Below, piece after piece: positions 1-7,906 of a stretch of 64,000 nucleotides of DNA. Origin of the DNA: Guptibacillus hwajinpoensis (GTDB lineage: Bacteria; Bacillota; Bacilli; Bacillales; Guptibacillaceae); the NCBI RefSeq assembly GCF_020171785.1, contig NZ_JAIVAE010000003.1:248001-312000 (forward strand). Direction: 5' to 3'. Within the stretch, counting starts at the first letter, position 1. Each line of letters begins with the position of its first letter. A model generated the notes under the pieces. That model was not told where the DNA came from, did not search any database, and was given only the letters and a program-made list of their open reading frames with translations. Position numbers and translations under genes: made by a program.

Positions 1-1
1 T

Positions 2-1468
2 ATTTTTGCAGGCGTTCCTGGAATTATCGTGGGACGAAACGACTCAATCGCCTGGGGGGTTACAAATGTAGGACCAGATGTTCAGGATCTCTATATTGAA
101 AAACGAAATCCTGATAACCCTACTGAATTTCAGTACAATGATAAATGGGAAACAGCAGAAGTTCTTGATGAAAGCATACCTGTAAAAAACAGTGAACCGA
201 TACCATATGAAGTTGTCATTACTCGACATGGTCCTATTCTTTCTGAATTTGCCCATGACGATCAACCAGATACAGCTTTATCTCTCAGGTGGACTGCATT
301 AGATCCTTCAACCGAATTGGAAGCTGTTCTTAAGATCGATCGAGCGTCTAACTGGGAAGAATTTAAGGAAGCACTCACTTCCTTTCATACGCCAGCTCAA
401 AATTTTGTGTTTGCTTCCACTGACGGAACAATTGCTTACCGAGCAAATGGACTCATTCCAATTCGTAAAAATGGCGATAGCATGCTACCAGTCCCCGGTT
501 GGAACGATGACTATGAATGGGACGGTTATATTCCCTGGGAAGAACTTCCGACAATCGTAAATCCGGATGAAGGATTCATTTCTACGGCAAATAATAAAAT
601 TACAACAGATGACTACCCCTATCACATCACCCATACGTGGGCTCAACCTTATCGTCAGAATCGTATTCGAGAAGTATTAATTGACGGAAATAACCTTGAG
701 ACTCAAGATATGATGAACCTTCAAAACGATTTCGTGAATTTACAGGGAAAAGAGCTCACTCCCCTATTAACAAAGGAACTTCACAGAGAAAACTTGACCT
801 CAGTTGAAAAAGACGCTCTCTCGCTCCTTCAAGAGTGGAACTATATCGATGGTAGAGATGAAGCCGCTCCGCTTCTCTTTCATCTATGGATAGTGGAGAT
901 GGAAAAGGTGCTGTTTGATGGAAAGATTGACAAAGAAATGATGCCCCTTTTTGATGGAAAGAGTCAAGTCATTGATCAGCTTATTAGACGAGCTGTCGAT
1001 GGAGAAGAAGGGCCATGGATGGAAAAGTCTGGAGGATTTCAATCTGTCGTAACGAAGTCCTATCAAGCTGCAGTTGATCGAGCTGCTTCCTTACAGGGGC
1101 ATGCACCAAAGAAATGGGCGTGGGGGACGTTCCATTCTGTACCATTTGAACATCCTCTTGGTGCGATAAAACCTTTGCATCTTCTCTTCAATCCAGAAGT
1201 GAACGCGATGGGCGGTAGCCGTGTAACAGTTGGTGCTGCAGGCTGGAATTCATCAACTGGTACAGTTAACCACGGAGCCCCATGGCGAGGGGTCACAGAT
1301 TTAGCCAATATGGAAACAAGCTATAACGTCATATCCCCTGGGCAATCTGGTTACGTGTTTAGTGAATGGTACGACAATCAAATCGATGATTGGGTAAATG
1401 GGCGTTACCACGAAACGAAGATGAGCGGCTATGAAGAAAATGCGAAGCATCTTATTCTGAAACCGTAA
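2..1468 (+). CDS. Penicillin acylase family protein (5'-truncated by window)
   Basis: The reading frame is open from the first bases of the window and ends at a TAA. The visible 488 residues are the middle and C-terminal part of a penicillin acylase/aculeacin acylase-type N-terminal nucleophile hydrolase. Diagnostic segments are PGIIVGRNDSIAWGVTNVG at the left edge, RHGPILSEF, PVPGW followed by WDGYIPWEELP, and the C-terminal GGSRVTVGAAGW and NHGAPWRGV blocks. These enzymes hydrolyse amides such as beta-lactam side chains or acyl-homoserine lactones and are usually exported. The signal peptide, alpha subunit and catalytic Ser lie outside the window. The GTG at 29 is internal, because the frame continues upstream with family-like sequence. 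The substrate cannot be inferred. Confidence 0.9.
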   Translation: MFAGVPGIIVGRNDSIAWGVTNVGPDVQDLYIEKRNPDNPTEFQYNDKWETAEVLDESIPVKNSEPIPYEVVITRHGPILSEFAHDDQPDTALSLRWTALDPSTELEAVLKIDRASNWEEFKEALTSFHTPAQNFVFASTDGTIAYRANGLIPIRKNGDSMLPVPGWNDDYEWDGYIPWEELPTIVNPDEGFISTANNKITTDDYPYHITHTWAQPYRQNRIREVLIDGNNLETQDMMNLQNDFVNLQGKELTPLLTKELHRENLTSVEKDALSLLQEWNYIDGRDEAAPLLFHLWIVEMEKVLFDGKIDKEMMPLFDGKSQVIDQLIRRAVDGEEGPWMEKSGGFQSVVTKSYQAAVDRAASLQGHAPKKWAWGTFHSVPFEHPLGAIKPLHLLFNPEVNAMGGSRVTVGAAGWNSSTGTVNHGAPWRGVTDLANMETSYNVISPGQSGYVFSEWYDNQIDDWVNGRYHETKMSGYEENAKHLILKP

Positions 1469-1469
1469 C

Positions 1470-1504
1470 AAAAGGCTCTCTCAAACGAATGAGAGAGCCT
1501 TTTA
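1470..1504. terminator. Bidirectional Rho-independent terminator
   Basis: A stem AAAAGGCTCTCTCA with its exact complement around a 6-nt loop, with A and T runs on both sides, lies between the acylase gene and the convergent aminotransferase gene. It can serve both. Confidence 0.9.
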
Positions 1505-1508
1505 CTTG

Positions 1509-2576
1509 CTATTTTACGGATACTGTCCAATTTTGTGTATCTTCTAACTTCCCTGTTTGGATCCCTGTAATGGTGTCATACAATTTCTGAGAAAGCTCTC
1601 CAATTTCATGATGATTAATAACCATTTTCTTACCTTGCCAGTTGAGTTCTCCTACTGGTGAAATGACTGCAGCCGTTCCAGTACCAAACGCTTCTTCAAG
1701 CTCTCCCTTTTGCGACAGCTCATACAGTTCTTCAATAGATACCTTTCTTTCAGTGACTCTAATATCCCATTTCTTTAACAATTCAATAACGGACATTCTT
1801 GTAATGCCGTGGAGAATGCTACCGTTTAATTCTGGCGTAACAACTTCTCCATTAATCTTAAAGAAGATATTCATGCTCCCCACTTCTTCAATATAGCGCT
1901 TTTCAACTCCGTCAAGCCAAAGAACATCTGCATTTCCGTCTTTATAGGCTTTTGCCTGCGCTTGATAAGCGGATGAATAGTTTCCGGCCGTTTTTGCCAT
2001 TCCTGTTCCGCCTTTAACAGCTCTAGTGAATTTATCTTCTACGCTAATTTTCACTGGTGTTAAGCCACCAGAAAAATAAGAGCCAACTGGTGAAAGAATG
2101 ATCATTAGTTTGTACGTATTTGAAGGAGCAACAGATAAATTCGGCTCTGTTGCAATAATATACGGGCGTACATAAAGCGATGTTCCCGGCGTCGATGGTA
2201 CCCAATCTTGCTCAATGTGAATCAGTTCTTTTAAGTAACCCATCACACGTTCTTCATCAATTGGAGGAATGCTCAATCGGTCGCTTGAAAGGTTCAAGCG
2301 CTGCAGATTTTTCTCCGGTCTAAATAAAAGGATACGATCGTCAGAACGGTAGGCTTTTAAACCTTCAAAAACCGTTTGTCCGTAGTGAAAAATCATCGCA
2401 GCAGGATCAAGAGTAATAGGCTCATAAGGAATGATTCGTGGCTCAAACCACCCTTTATCGGTTTCATAATCCATTACAAACATATGGTCGGTAAACGTTC
2501 TTCCAAAAGGGATCTGATCCTTTTCAGGCTTCGCTTTTAAATTTGTACTTTTAACAATTTCTAAATCTGTACTCAT
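1509..2576 (-). CDS. ilvE: Branched-chain amino acid aminotransferase
   Basis: A 355-residue class IV PLP-dependent aminotransferase. It interconverts Leu, Ile and Val with their 2-oxo acids using 2-oxoglutarate/glutamate. The segment GGTGMAKTAGNYSSA contains the likely Schiff-base lysine (K195) in the same context as the eukaryotic-type BCATs, and EEVGSMNIFF is the conserved cofactor-phosphate region. The length fits the long BCAT subfamily seen in Bacillus (YbgE/YwaA-like). A TAAGGAGT ribosome binding site precedes the ATG. The gene stands alone, away from ilv/leu biosynthetic genes. No T-box is visible upstream, but a 7-codon reading frame sits just before the start. Confidence 0.93.
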   Translation of the reverse strand: MSTDLEIVKSTNLKAKPEKDQIPFGRTFTDHMFVMDYETDKGWFEPRIIPYEPITLDPAAMIFHYGQTVFEGLKAYRSDDRILLFRPEKNLQRLNLSSDRLSIPPIDEERVMGYLKELIHIEQDWVPSTPGTSLYVRPYIIATEPNLSVAPSNTYKLMIILSPVGSYFSGGLTPVKISVEDKFTRAVKGGTGMAKTAGNYSSAYQAQAKAYKDGNADVLWLDGVEKRYIEEVGSMNIFFKINGEVVTPELNGSILHGITRMSVIELLKKWDIRVTERKVSIEELYELSQKGELEEAFGTGTAAVISPVGELNWQGKKMVINHHEIGELSQKLYDTITGIQTGKLEDTQNWTVSVK

Positions 2577-2588
2577 GGCCAGGACTCC

Positions 2589-2612
2589 TTACTCATTTAA
2601 AATAATATTCAT
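2589..2612 (-). CDS. Possible 7-codon leader peptide MNIILNE
   Basis: An ATG preceded by GGAAGGAG opens a frame coding MNIILNE. Its stop codon TAA overlaps the ribosome binding site of the aminotransferase gene. Three of the seven residues are Ile, Ile and Leu, substrates of the downstream enzyme. Coupling or attenuation through this peptide is an inference; no terminator/antiterminator pair was identified. Confidence 0.35.
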   Translation of the reverse strand: MNIILNE

Positions 2613-2813
2613 AACCTGTGCTCCTTCCACTTGAAGGCAGCTTACTATTTATCTATTGTACTGCCAAACTCTATTGAATTAAAGCTTTATAGTACAGAAA
2701 GATGAAAAAATTCAGTAAAAGATGTTTTTCTTCTTAACTATTTTATCTTTCATCGCATTGCAGTAATTTCGACTGCTTCTCTCAAAAAAAGATATTCTTT
2801 ATTCACTGTTTTT

Positions 2814-2827
2814 TGTAAACGATACCA
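2814..2827. promoter_or_regulatory. cre-like site (CcpA) upstream of acetate transporter
   Basis: TGTAAACGATACCA matches the cre consensus TGWAANCGNTNWCA with one mismatch. It lies about 80 bp upstream of the proposed -35 box of the acetate transporter gene. Catabolite control of acetate handling is known in Bacillus; its use here is inferred. Confidence 0.4.
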
Positions 2828-2894
2828 AATATACAATAGCACCATTTTAGTTTTCAAGACTTTGTCTTCTCGATTACGATTAGTGAATTTACTA

Positions 2895-2923
2895 TTGCAA
2901 CTGATGTCTTTTTCACGTAAATT
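2895..2923 (+). promoter_or_regulatory. Possible sigma-A promoter of acetate transporter
   Basis: TTGCAA, a 17-nt spacer, then TAAATT, ending 30 nt before the ATG. The boxes match the consensus only moderately. Confidence 0.4.
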
Positions 2924-2953
2924 AGTCAAGTATGTTTATTAGGAGGTCTCATC

Positions 2954-3577
2954 ATGAATCAAACACAAAACACGCAGCGCGTGCAAATGGTAACTGCAGA
3001 TCCATCGGCTATTGGACTGTTTGGTCTTGCAATGGTTACGCTTGTTGCATCATCAGCTAAACTAGGTTGGACAGACGGCGTATCCTTTGTCCTACCATGG
3101 GCAATTTTTCTAGGAGGTATTGCTCAGCTTATTGCTAGTTTCCTCGATGCCAAACACAATAACACGTTTGGAACGACTGCCTTCGCAGCTTTTGGTCTAT
3201 TTTGGCTAGGTGTCGGAACATCCTGGTTAATTCAATTCGGTGTTTTCGGCGATGCAGCAGCGGCAGCTGTTGATCCAAAACAATTAGGCATTGCATATGT
3301 CGGATATTTAATCTTCAGTGTCTTTATGACAGTGGGTGCGATGGAAACACATAAAGTTCTTTTCTTTATTTTTGTCTTTATTGACTTCTTATTTATCGGA
3401 CTTACATTCTCTACTTTAGGAATTTTCCCTGAAGGAATGCACTTCTTAGCCGCTATTGCTGAGTTCTGTATTGCAATCTTAAGTTTCTACGGTTCAGCTG
3501 CTAGCGTATTAAATACCCATTTCGGCAAGGTGACACTACCTGTCGGAAAGCCTTTTGGTATTTTCAAGCAGGCTTAA
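2954..3577 (+). CDS. Acetate uptake transporter (GPR1/FUN34/YaaH, SatP family)
   Basis: A 207-residue, very hydrophobic protein with about six membrane segments. The early motif PSAIGLFGLAMVTLV is an N-P-x-P-L-G-L-x-G-like family signature, here with an altered first position. The later MTVGAMETHKVLFFIFVF and AAIAEFCIAILSFYGSAA blocks are typical of AceTr proteins. These transporters take up acetate (and succinate) with protons. A strong AGGAGGT site precedes the ATG. The gene is monocistronic, with its own terminator and a cre-like element upstream. Confidence 0.88.
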   Translation: MNQTQNTQRVQMVTADPSAIGLFGLAMVTLVASSAKLGWTDGVSFVLPWAIFLGGIAQLIASFLDAKHNNTFGTTAFAAFGLFWLGVGTSWLIQFGVFGDAAAAAVDPKQLGIAYVGYLIFSVFMTVGAMETHKVLFFIFVFIDFLFIGLTFSTLGIFPEGMHFLAAIAEFCIAILSFYGSAASVLNTHFGKVTLPVGKPFGIFKQA

Positions 3578-3616
3578 AAAAGACAGATGAAAGTTAATTC
3601 TTTCATCTGTCTTTTT
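3577..3616 (+). terminator. Rho-independent terminator of acetate transporter
   Basis: AAAAAAGACAGATGAAAG pairs with CTTTCATCTGTCTTTTTT around a 6-nt loop, directly after the stop codon. Confidence 0.92.
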
Positions 3617-3894
3617 TGTATCACTATTTGCTTTTTGAACGAGATTATTTTACTAAAACCCCTCTTTCAAACGCTTTCCAAGTAAACGAACATTTTTTCG
3701 CCCTCTAATCATAAATCGTAATTCTTTCATCGCTGCAAACTGTTTTCTTTGTTCCATTCTGCTTCACTATGATTAGTAAAATAAATTTTCAACATACTTC
3801 ACTTTTAGTTTACAATAATATGATTATGTATAAAGTTAACCTTTCTTGAAGATCGTTTAGCACACCTAGTAGATTATACATGTTTCAATTAATA
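3617..3894. other. Intergenic stretch, nothing recognised
   Basis: AT-rich DNA between two terminators. I see no coding frame, repeat or clear promoter pair in it. Confidence 0.5.
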
Positions 3895-3937
3895 AAAAAG
3901 AGGCAAAGGGGATCCAACTCCCCTGCCTCATTAGCAG
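3895..3937 (-). terminator. Terminator for minus-strand NTF2-like gene
   Basis: GAGGCAAAGGGG pairs with CCCCTGCCTC (2-nt bulge). On the minus strand the hairpin is followed by a T tract. Confidence 0.75.
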
Positions 3938-3940
3938 TTT

Positions 3941-4021
3941 TTATTTACTTAACTGATTAATCAGATCAATGTCATTATTAATCTCTGTTAAAGTTTGAAA
4001 TGACTTCGTATGTTGATTCAT
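3941..4021 (-). CDS. Possible coupled small protein, 26 aa
   Basis: The ATG overlaps the stop codon of the NTF2-like gene (TAATG), and the frame runs for 26 codons (MNQHTKSFQTL... ending LINQLSK) to a stop 4 nt before the terminator stem. Stop/start overlap and placement before the terminator favour translation by reinitiation. There is no good ribosome binding site of its own, and no family is recognised. Confidence 0.3.
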   Translation of the reverse strand: MNQHTKSFQTLTEINNDIDLINQLSK

Positions 4022-4371
4022 TAATTAGCTAATGTTCCTTGGTGAAAGAACAGTTGCCATTGATCGCCATTTTTTCTCCATATCGAACTTCGAAGCGTTT
4101 TTTGATTTCTTGTTTTATCATAAACACGATACGTAGCAAGCACCACATTTTCTGTTAAAGGGTGAATGTCAAAATCAGATAACGTCATTTCTCTTAGCGA
4201 AAGGCCTCCTTCTATCGCATCCTTTTTACTCCAAATCGCCCCTGAACTTCCAAACTCAAAGAAATCAGCTGCGAGTATTGAATTTAACTTCAATGAGTTC
4301 TCCCTCACTTGAGGCGTAAGCAACTTCATTTCCAGTTGAAAAATCTGTGTTTTGATTTCATCGATTCTCAT
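4021..4371 (-). CDS. SnoaL/NTF2-like (DUF4440-type) protein
   Basis: A 116-residue protein of the NTF2-like cone-fold superfamily. It has an N-terminal helix, then SILAADFFEFGSSGAIWSKKDAI, the usual pocket-forming segment with the EFG/G-x-W-x-K/R pattern, then a sheet with LATYRVYD and a terminal SSIWRKNGDQWQLFFHQGT. Members are enzymes or binding proteins of diverse function, so no substrate is proposed. The start is placed at an ATG preceded by AGAGGTGA; a GTG five codons upstream lies inside that ribosome binding site. Confidence 0.75.
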   Translation of the reverse strand: MRIDEIKTQIFQLEMKLLTPQVRENSLKLNSILAADFFEFGSSGAIWSKKDAIEGGLSLREMTLSDFDIHPLTENVVLATYRVYDKTRNQKTLRSSIWRKNGDQWQLFFHQGTLAN

Positions 4372-4465
4372 ATTTTCACCTCTCACTTTTTACCATTACC
4401 TCCATTTTACTCCTTCAAAAAACCACTAGCAGCAGTAATTTCAATGAAATTATTGATGTAAGCGG

Positions 4466-4499
4466 TTAAGTGAACGGCTATGCATTGAAATTCACTCAA
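4466..4499. promoter_or_regulatory. Inverted repeat upstream of yjlC-ndh
   Basis: TTAAGTGAA and TTCACTCAA form an inverted repeat separated by 16 nt, about 25 nt before a -10-like TATAAA. The half-sites resemble the Rex half-site TTGTGAA only loosely and the spacing is wrong for one Rex dimer, so the regulator is unassigned. Confidence 0.25.
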
Positions 4500-4703
4500 G
4501 GATAATTTAACCTATTAGAGTAGGTATAAAAGATAACTGGATGATGGACACTTTAAAAGAAAAATACAATGAGTTACGTCCCATTTTCTTCTGTCGCTTG
4601 ATTAGTGCCTTTTACATATAATCAGGCTTTTGAATACCTTAACATGGTTTTGCCTTATGATAGAACAAAGAAGCGTAATTGCTTAAAAGAAGGAGAAGTG
4701 ACT

Positions 4704-5135
4704 ATGTCAGAATCAATCACAACCGAAACAGGCGAAAAACGTGTTCCAACCCAAGACGAGCGCGAACTGCTTGATCAGCTTTTAGATCCTAAAGTTCAGG
4801 AGTCATTAAGCGTACTCGTAAAGGAACTACCTAAAGTAACAGAACTTGTCAACATGATGTCTAAATCATATGATACCGTACAAGCACTCGCAACAGATGA
4901 TGTATTAAAAAATGATACTGTCGAATTCATGTCTGAAATTCTTCACCCTGTCAAAAACTCTGTTAAAGACGTTGCCGCTAATGCAATTGAAGCAAAAGAT
5001 GAAGCAGAAAAAAGCTCTGAAGTGATTGGCCTTTTCGGACTTTTGAAAATGCTCAAAGATCCACAAGCTCAAAAACTTTTCAGATTTGTAAATGCCTATC
5101 TTAAAGTTTCAGGCGAAAAAAGTAACCAAAAATAA
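4704..5135 (+). CDS. yjlC: DUF1641 protein, YjlC-like partner of NADH dehydrogenase
   Basis: A 143-residue, mostly helical, acidic protein. Its central region (DQLLDPKVQESLSVLVKELPK, then VNMMSKSYDTVQALATDDVL) and the C-terminal GLFGLLKMLKDPQAQKLF resemble the DUF1641 proteins encoded next to ndh in Bacillus (YjlC). The start follows AAGGAGAAGTG; an in-frame upstream extension has no ribosome binding site. The ndh gene begins 30 nt downstream, as in the yjlC-ndh operon of B. subtilis, which is under redox (Rex) control. Its biochemical role is unknown; a structural or membrane-anchoring role for Ndh is speculation. Confidence 0.75.
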   Translation: MSESITTETGEKRVPTQDERELLDQLLDPKVQESLSVLVKELPKVTELVNMMSKSYDTVQALATDDVLKNDTVEFMSEILHPVKNSVKDVAANAIEAKDEAEKSSEVIGLFGLLKMLKDPQAQKLFRFVNAYLKVSGEKSNQK

Positions 5136-5165
5136 TATTGATCTGCTAGAAATGGAGGAACAATC

Positions 5166-6347
5166 ATGTCAAAACAAATAGTCATTTTGGGCGCAGGTTA
5201 TGGTGGGCTTCTTTCTGCTTTATCCGTACGTCAATACTTAAACGAATCAGAAGCAACTGTTACATTAATCAACAAAACGCCAACACACCAAATCATTACT
5301 GAATTGCACCGTCTAGCTGCTGGTAACATCTCTACTGAGGCTGCTGCACTTCCACTCGACAAGTTATTAAAAGGAAACGACATTAACCTTAAAGTTGCAA
5401 CGGTTGATTCTTTTTCTGTTGATAACAAAGAAGTGAAGCTTTCAGATGGCTCTACACTTTCTTACGATGCACTAGTCGTTGCACTTGGTAGTAAAACAGC
5501 TTACTTCGGCATTCCAGGACTTGAAGAAAACAGCATGGTTTTGAAGTCTGCTGAAGATGCAAACCGTATCCACGCTCATGTGGAAGAACGCATTAAGAGC
5601 TTTGCAGCATCAGGTGACGAAGCGGACGCTACCATTCTTATTGGCGGTGGCGGTCTTACAGGAACTGAGCTCGTTGGCGAACTAGCGGATGAAACACCGA
5701 AGCTTGCTCGTAAATATGGCGTAGATCCTGCTAAAATTAAACTGAAACTGGTTGAAGCAATGCCAAAAATTCTCCCAATGCTTCCGGACGAATTGATTAA
5801 CCGTGCCATGACTAGTCTTGAAAAGCGCGGCGTTGAATTCTTAACGAACCTTCCTGTTACAAATGTTGAAGGTAACGTCGTTGAACTAAAAGACGGTCAA
5901 AAGATCGTCACAAACACATTCGTTTGGACGGGTGGCGTACAAGGTAACCCACTCGTTGGCGAATGCGGAATTGAAGTCAATCGCGGCCGTGCAACGGTGA
6001 ACAATTACCTTCAATCCACTTCACATGAGAATGTGTTCGTAGCTGGAGACAGTGCTGTTTACTTCAAACCAGGAGATGAGCGTCCTCAACCACCTACAGC
6101 TCAAATTGCATGGCAGATGGGTGATCTCATTGGTTATAACCTCTATGCTTACCTTTATGACAAAGACTACAAAGAATTTGAACCCGTTAACTCAGGTACA
6201 TTAGCAAGTCTTGGTCGTAAGGATGCAGTTGCTCAAATCGGAGGTAACTCAACCTCTCTTAAAGGACTTCCTGCATCTGTGATGAAAGAAGCAAGTAACG
6301 TTCGTTACCTTTCACACATTAAAGGGTTGTTTGCTTTAGCATACTAA
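5166..6347 (+). CDS. ndh: Type II NADH dehydrogenase (NDH-2)
   Basis: A 393-residue FAD flavoprotein with the N-terminal FAD dinucleotide fold GAGYGG (residues 9-14), the second NADH-binding fold around ILIGGGGLTGTELVGEL, and the FAD-phosphate motif VFVAGDSA. It oxidises NADH and passes electrons to menaquinone at the membrane without pumping protons. The length and the YjlC neighbour fit B. subtilis Ndh/YjlD; a sulfide:quinone reductase is less likely because no catalytic cysteine pair is evident. A TGGAGGA site precedes the ATG. It ends the operon. Confidence 0.88.
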   Translation: MSKQIVILGAGYGGLLSALSVRQYLNESEATVTLINKTPTHQIITELHRLAAGNISTEAAALPLDKLLKGNDINLKVATVDSFSVDNKEVKLSDGSTLSYDALVVALGSKTAYFGIPGLEENSMVLKSAEDANRIHAHVEERIKSFAASGDEADATILIGGGGLTGTELVGELADETPKLARKYGVDPAKIKLKLVEAMPKILPMLPDELINRAMTSLEKRGVEFLTNLPVTNVEGNVVELKDGQKIVTNTFVWTGGVQGNPLVGECGIEVNRGRATVNNYLQSTSHENVFVAGDSAVYFKPGDERPQPPTAQIAWQMGDLIGYNLYAYLYDKDYKEFEPVNSGTLASLGRKDAVAQIGGNSTSLKGLPASVMKEASNVRYLSHIKGLFALAY

Positions 6348-6371
6348 ATGACGAATCACTTTCTATAAAGA

Positions 6372-6404
6372 GAAAAAAGTGCTGGGAGTTCCAGCACTTT
6401 TTTT
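6372..6404. terminator. Bidirectional terminator
   Basis: AAAAAAGTGCTGG pairs with CCAGCACTTTTTTT around 5 nt, between ndh and the convergent sucrose hydrolase gene. Confidence 0.9.
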
Positions 6405-7867
6405 CATATAATAAAATTTGGTTTTGTACCTTTTACAATTTGATTTAAAGGATACAAGTCACCTGTAACTCCGTGGCAACATACGACATTCATGCCTTCT
6501 ATAAATATTCGACTCGTAAACACCGTTTCGCCATGATCACAAAAGATTTCAATGCTTGAGGAATCTATAAAAAGACGAATTTGATGCTTCTCCTTTTGTT
6601 TTCTTAATGCATATCTTTTTGTGCCAAATTCTTCAGCATAAACTTGGGTCATCTTTGATCGATCAAGACAATACTCTTCTCCATTTGAAGAGAAAACCAC
6701 GGTTTCATTATCTTCATTTCTAAACACAATTTCAAATTCTTGGTCGACTTCAATGACCATTTCAAATGAACGGGAAATTAATTGGTGATTCGTTTGCAGA
6801 TTCTGCCCCTTTGCCCTCAGCTCTCTTAGCTCTTGAAGAGGCTGTTGTACTAAACGATTCCCCTCAATCTTAACTTCTCTCGGCAACGTTAACATGTGAG
6901 CCCACATATTTTGGTCTGTCGGATAGATGCTCTTTGAATTGCCTAACCAGCCAATTAGAATCCTTCTTCCATATGCATCCTCATAAGTTTGAGGAGCATA
7001 GAAATCAAACCCTTTGTCTAGTTCGATATATTCGTGGGCATTTAGTTTACCCGTAGCAACATCTAATACATCACTAATACAATACACCACCGAAAATACA
7101 TTGTTATACTGATACTTATCTTTACTCAGCTCCCCTTGAGGAGAAAAGATAAGAACACCGCGATTATTTTGTTCAAAATAGTTGGGGCACTCCCACATAT
7201 ACCCTGCATCCTTAAAATTCGTCTGAAGAATGCTATGATACGTCATTTCATTTGGTTGGTCTCCCGAATAAAGGGCGATTGCGCCTTTATTCTTACTTGT
7301 TTCACCACCCACAAGCATATAGTATTTCTTGTCTCGTTTAAAAACAATCGGATCTCTAAAATTATTGCTGAATTCGGGAGGCGTCCCTTCGATCATCACG
7401 TTTTCCTTCGCTATCGTTTGATCTTCCTTTAGGAAGCCATACACCTGACTTGGTATGGCTTCACTCTCCTCAGTCAGATGATTTCCTGTATAGAACAGGT
7501 GCATCTTATCCCCTTCAACAAAAGCGGATCCTGAATGACACCCGTGAGAATCATATAACTGATCTGGATAAAGAGCGATACCGTGATCTTTAAAATGAAT
7601 AAAATCTTTCGTTGAAACATGATACCAATGCTTCAATCCATGAACAGGTCCTAATGGGAACCATTGATAGAAGATATGGTGTTCTCCTCTAAAAAAAGCT
7701 AATCCATTTGGATCATTCATTAATCCATGATGAGGTGCTATATGATAATTCGGATAATAAGCATCCTCTTTTGCAATTTTTTCAATCATACTTAGATAGT
7801 CATTCGAAACATCTGACAAAGTAACGAAGCGATTCTGGCGGTTAGAAAAATCAATGTAATCAATCAT
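6404..7867 (-). CDS. scrB: Sucrose-6-phosphate hydrolase (GH32)
   Basis: A 487-residue cytoplasmic glycoside hydrolase family 32 invertase. It splits sucrose-6-phosphate into glucose-6-phosphate and fructose. The nucleophile motif MNDPNG lies at residues 50-55 (Asp52), FRDP holds the transition-state Asp, and WECPNYF holds the acid/base Glu. A C-terminal beta-sandwich follows. There is no signal peptide. It lies 39 nt downstream of the sucrose PTS gene, so PTS-delivered sucrose-6-P is the natural substrate. The start follows AAGGGAAG. Confidence 0.93.
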   Translation of the reverse strand: MIDYIDFSNRQNRFVTLSDVSNDYLSMIEKIAKEDAYYPNYHIAPHHGLMNDPNGLAFFRGEHHIFYQWFPLGPVHGLKHWYHVSTKDFIHFKDHGIALYPDQLYDSHGCHSGSAFVEGDKMHLFYTGNHLTEESEAIPSQVYGFLKEDQTIAKENVMIEGTPPEFSNNFRDPIVFKRDKKYYMLVGGETSKNKGAIALYSGDQPNEMTYHSILQTNFKDAGYMWECPNYFEQNNRGVLIFSPQGELSKDKYQYNNVFSVVYCISDVLDVATGKLNAHEYIELDKGFDFYAPQTYEDAYGRRILIGWLGNSKSIYPTDQNMWAHMLTLPREVKIEGNRLVQQPLQELRELRAKGQNLQTNHQLISRSFEMVIEVDQEFEIVFRNEDNETVVFSSNGEEYCLDRSKMTQVYAEEFGTKRYALRKQKEKHQIRLFIDSSSIEIFCDHGETVFTSRIFIEGMNVVCCHGVTGDLYPLNQIVKGTKPNFII

Positions 7868-7906
7868 GTAAAGCTTCCCTTCTGTTAAACCTTAAGAAAA
7901 TGAACA

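Noticed and set aside
2577-2953. T-box riboswitch in front of the aminotransferase gene
   Set aside because: No AGGGTGGNACCGCG-type antiterminator sequence on the minus strand.
4605-4703. N-terminal extension of the YjlC-like protein
   Set aside because: No ribosome binding site at the upstream start, and an AAGGAG site directly precedes the internal ATG.
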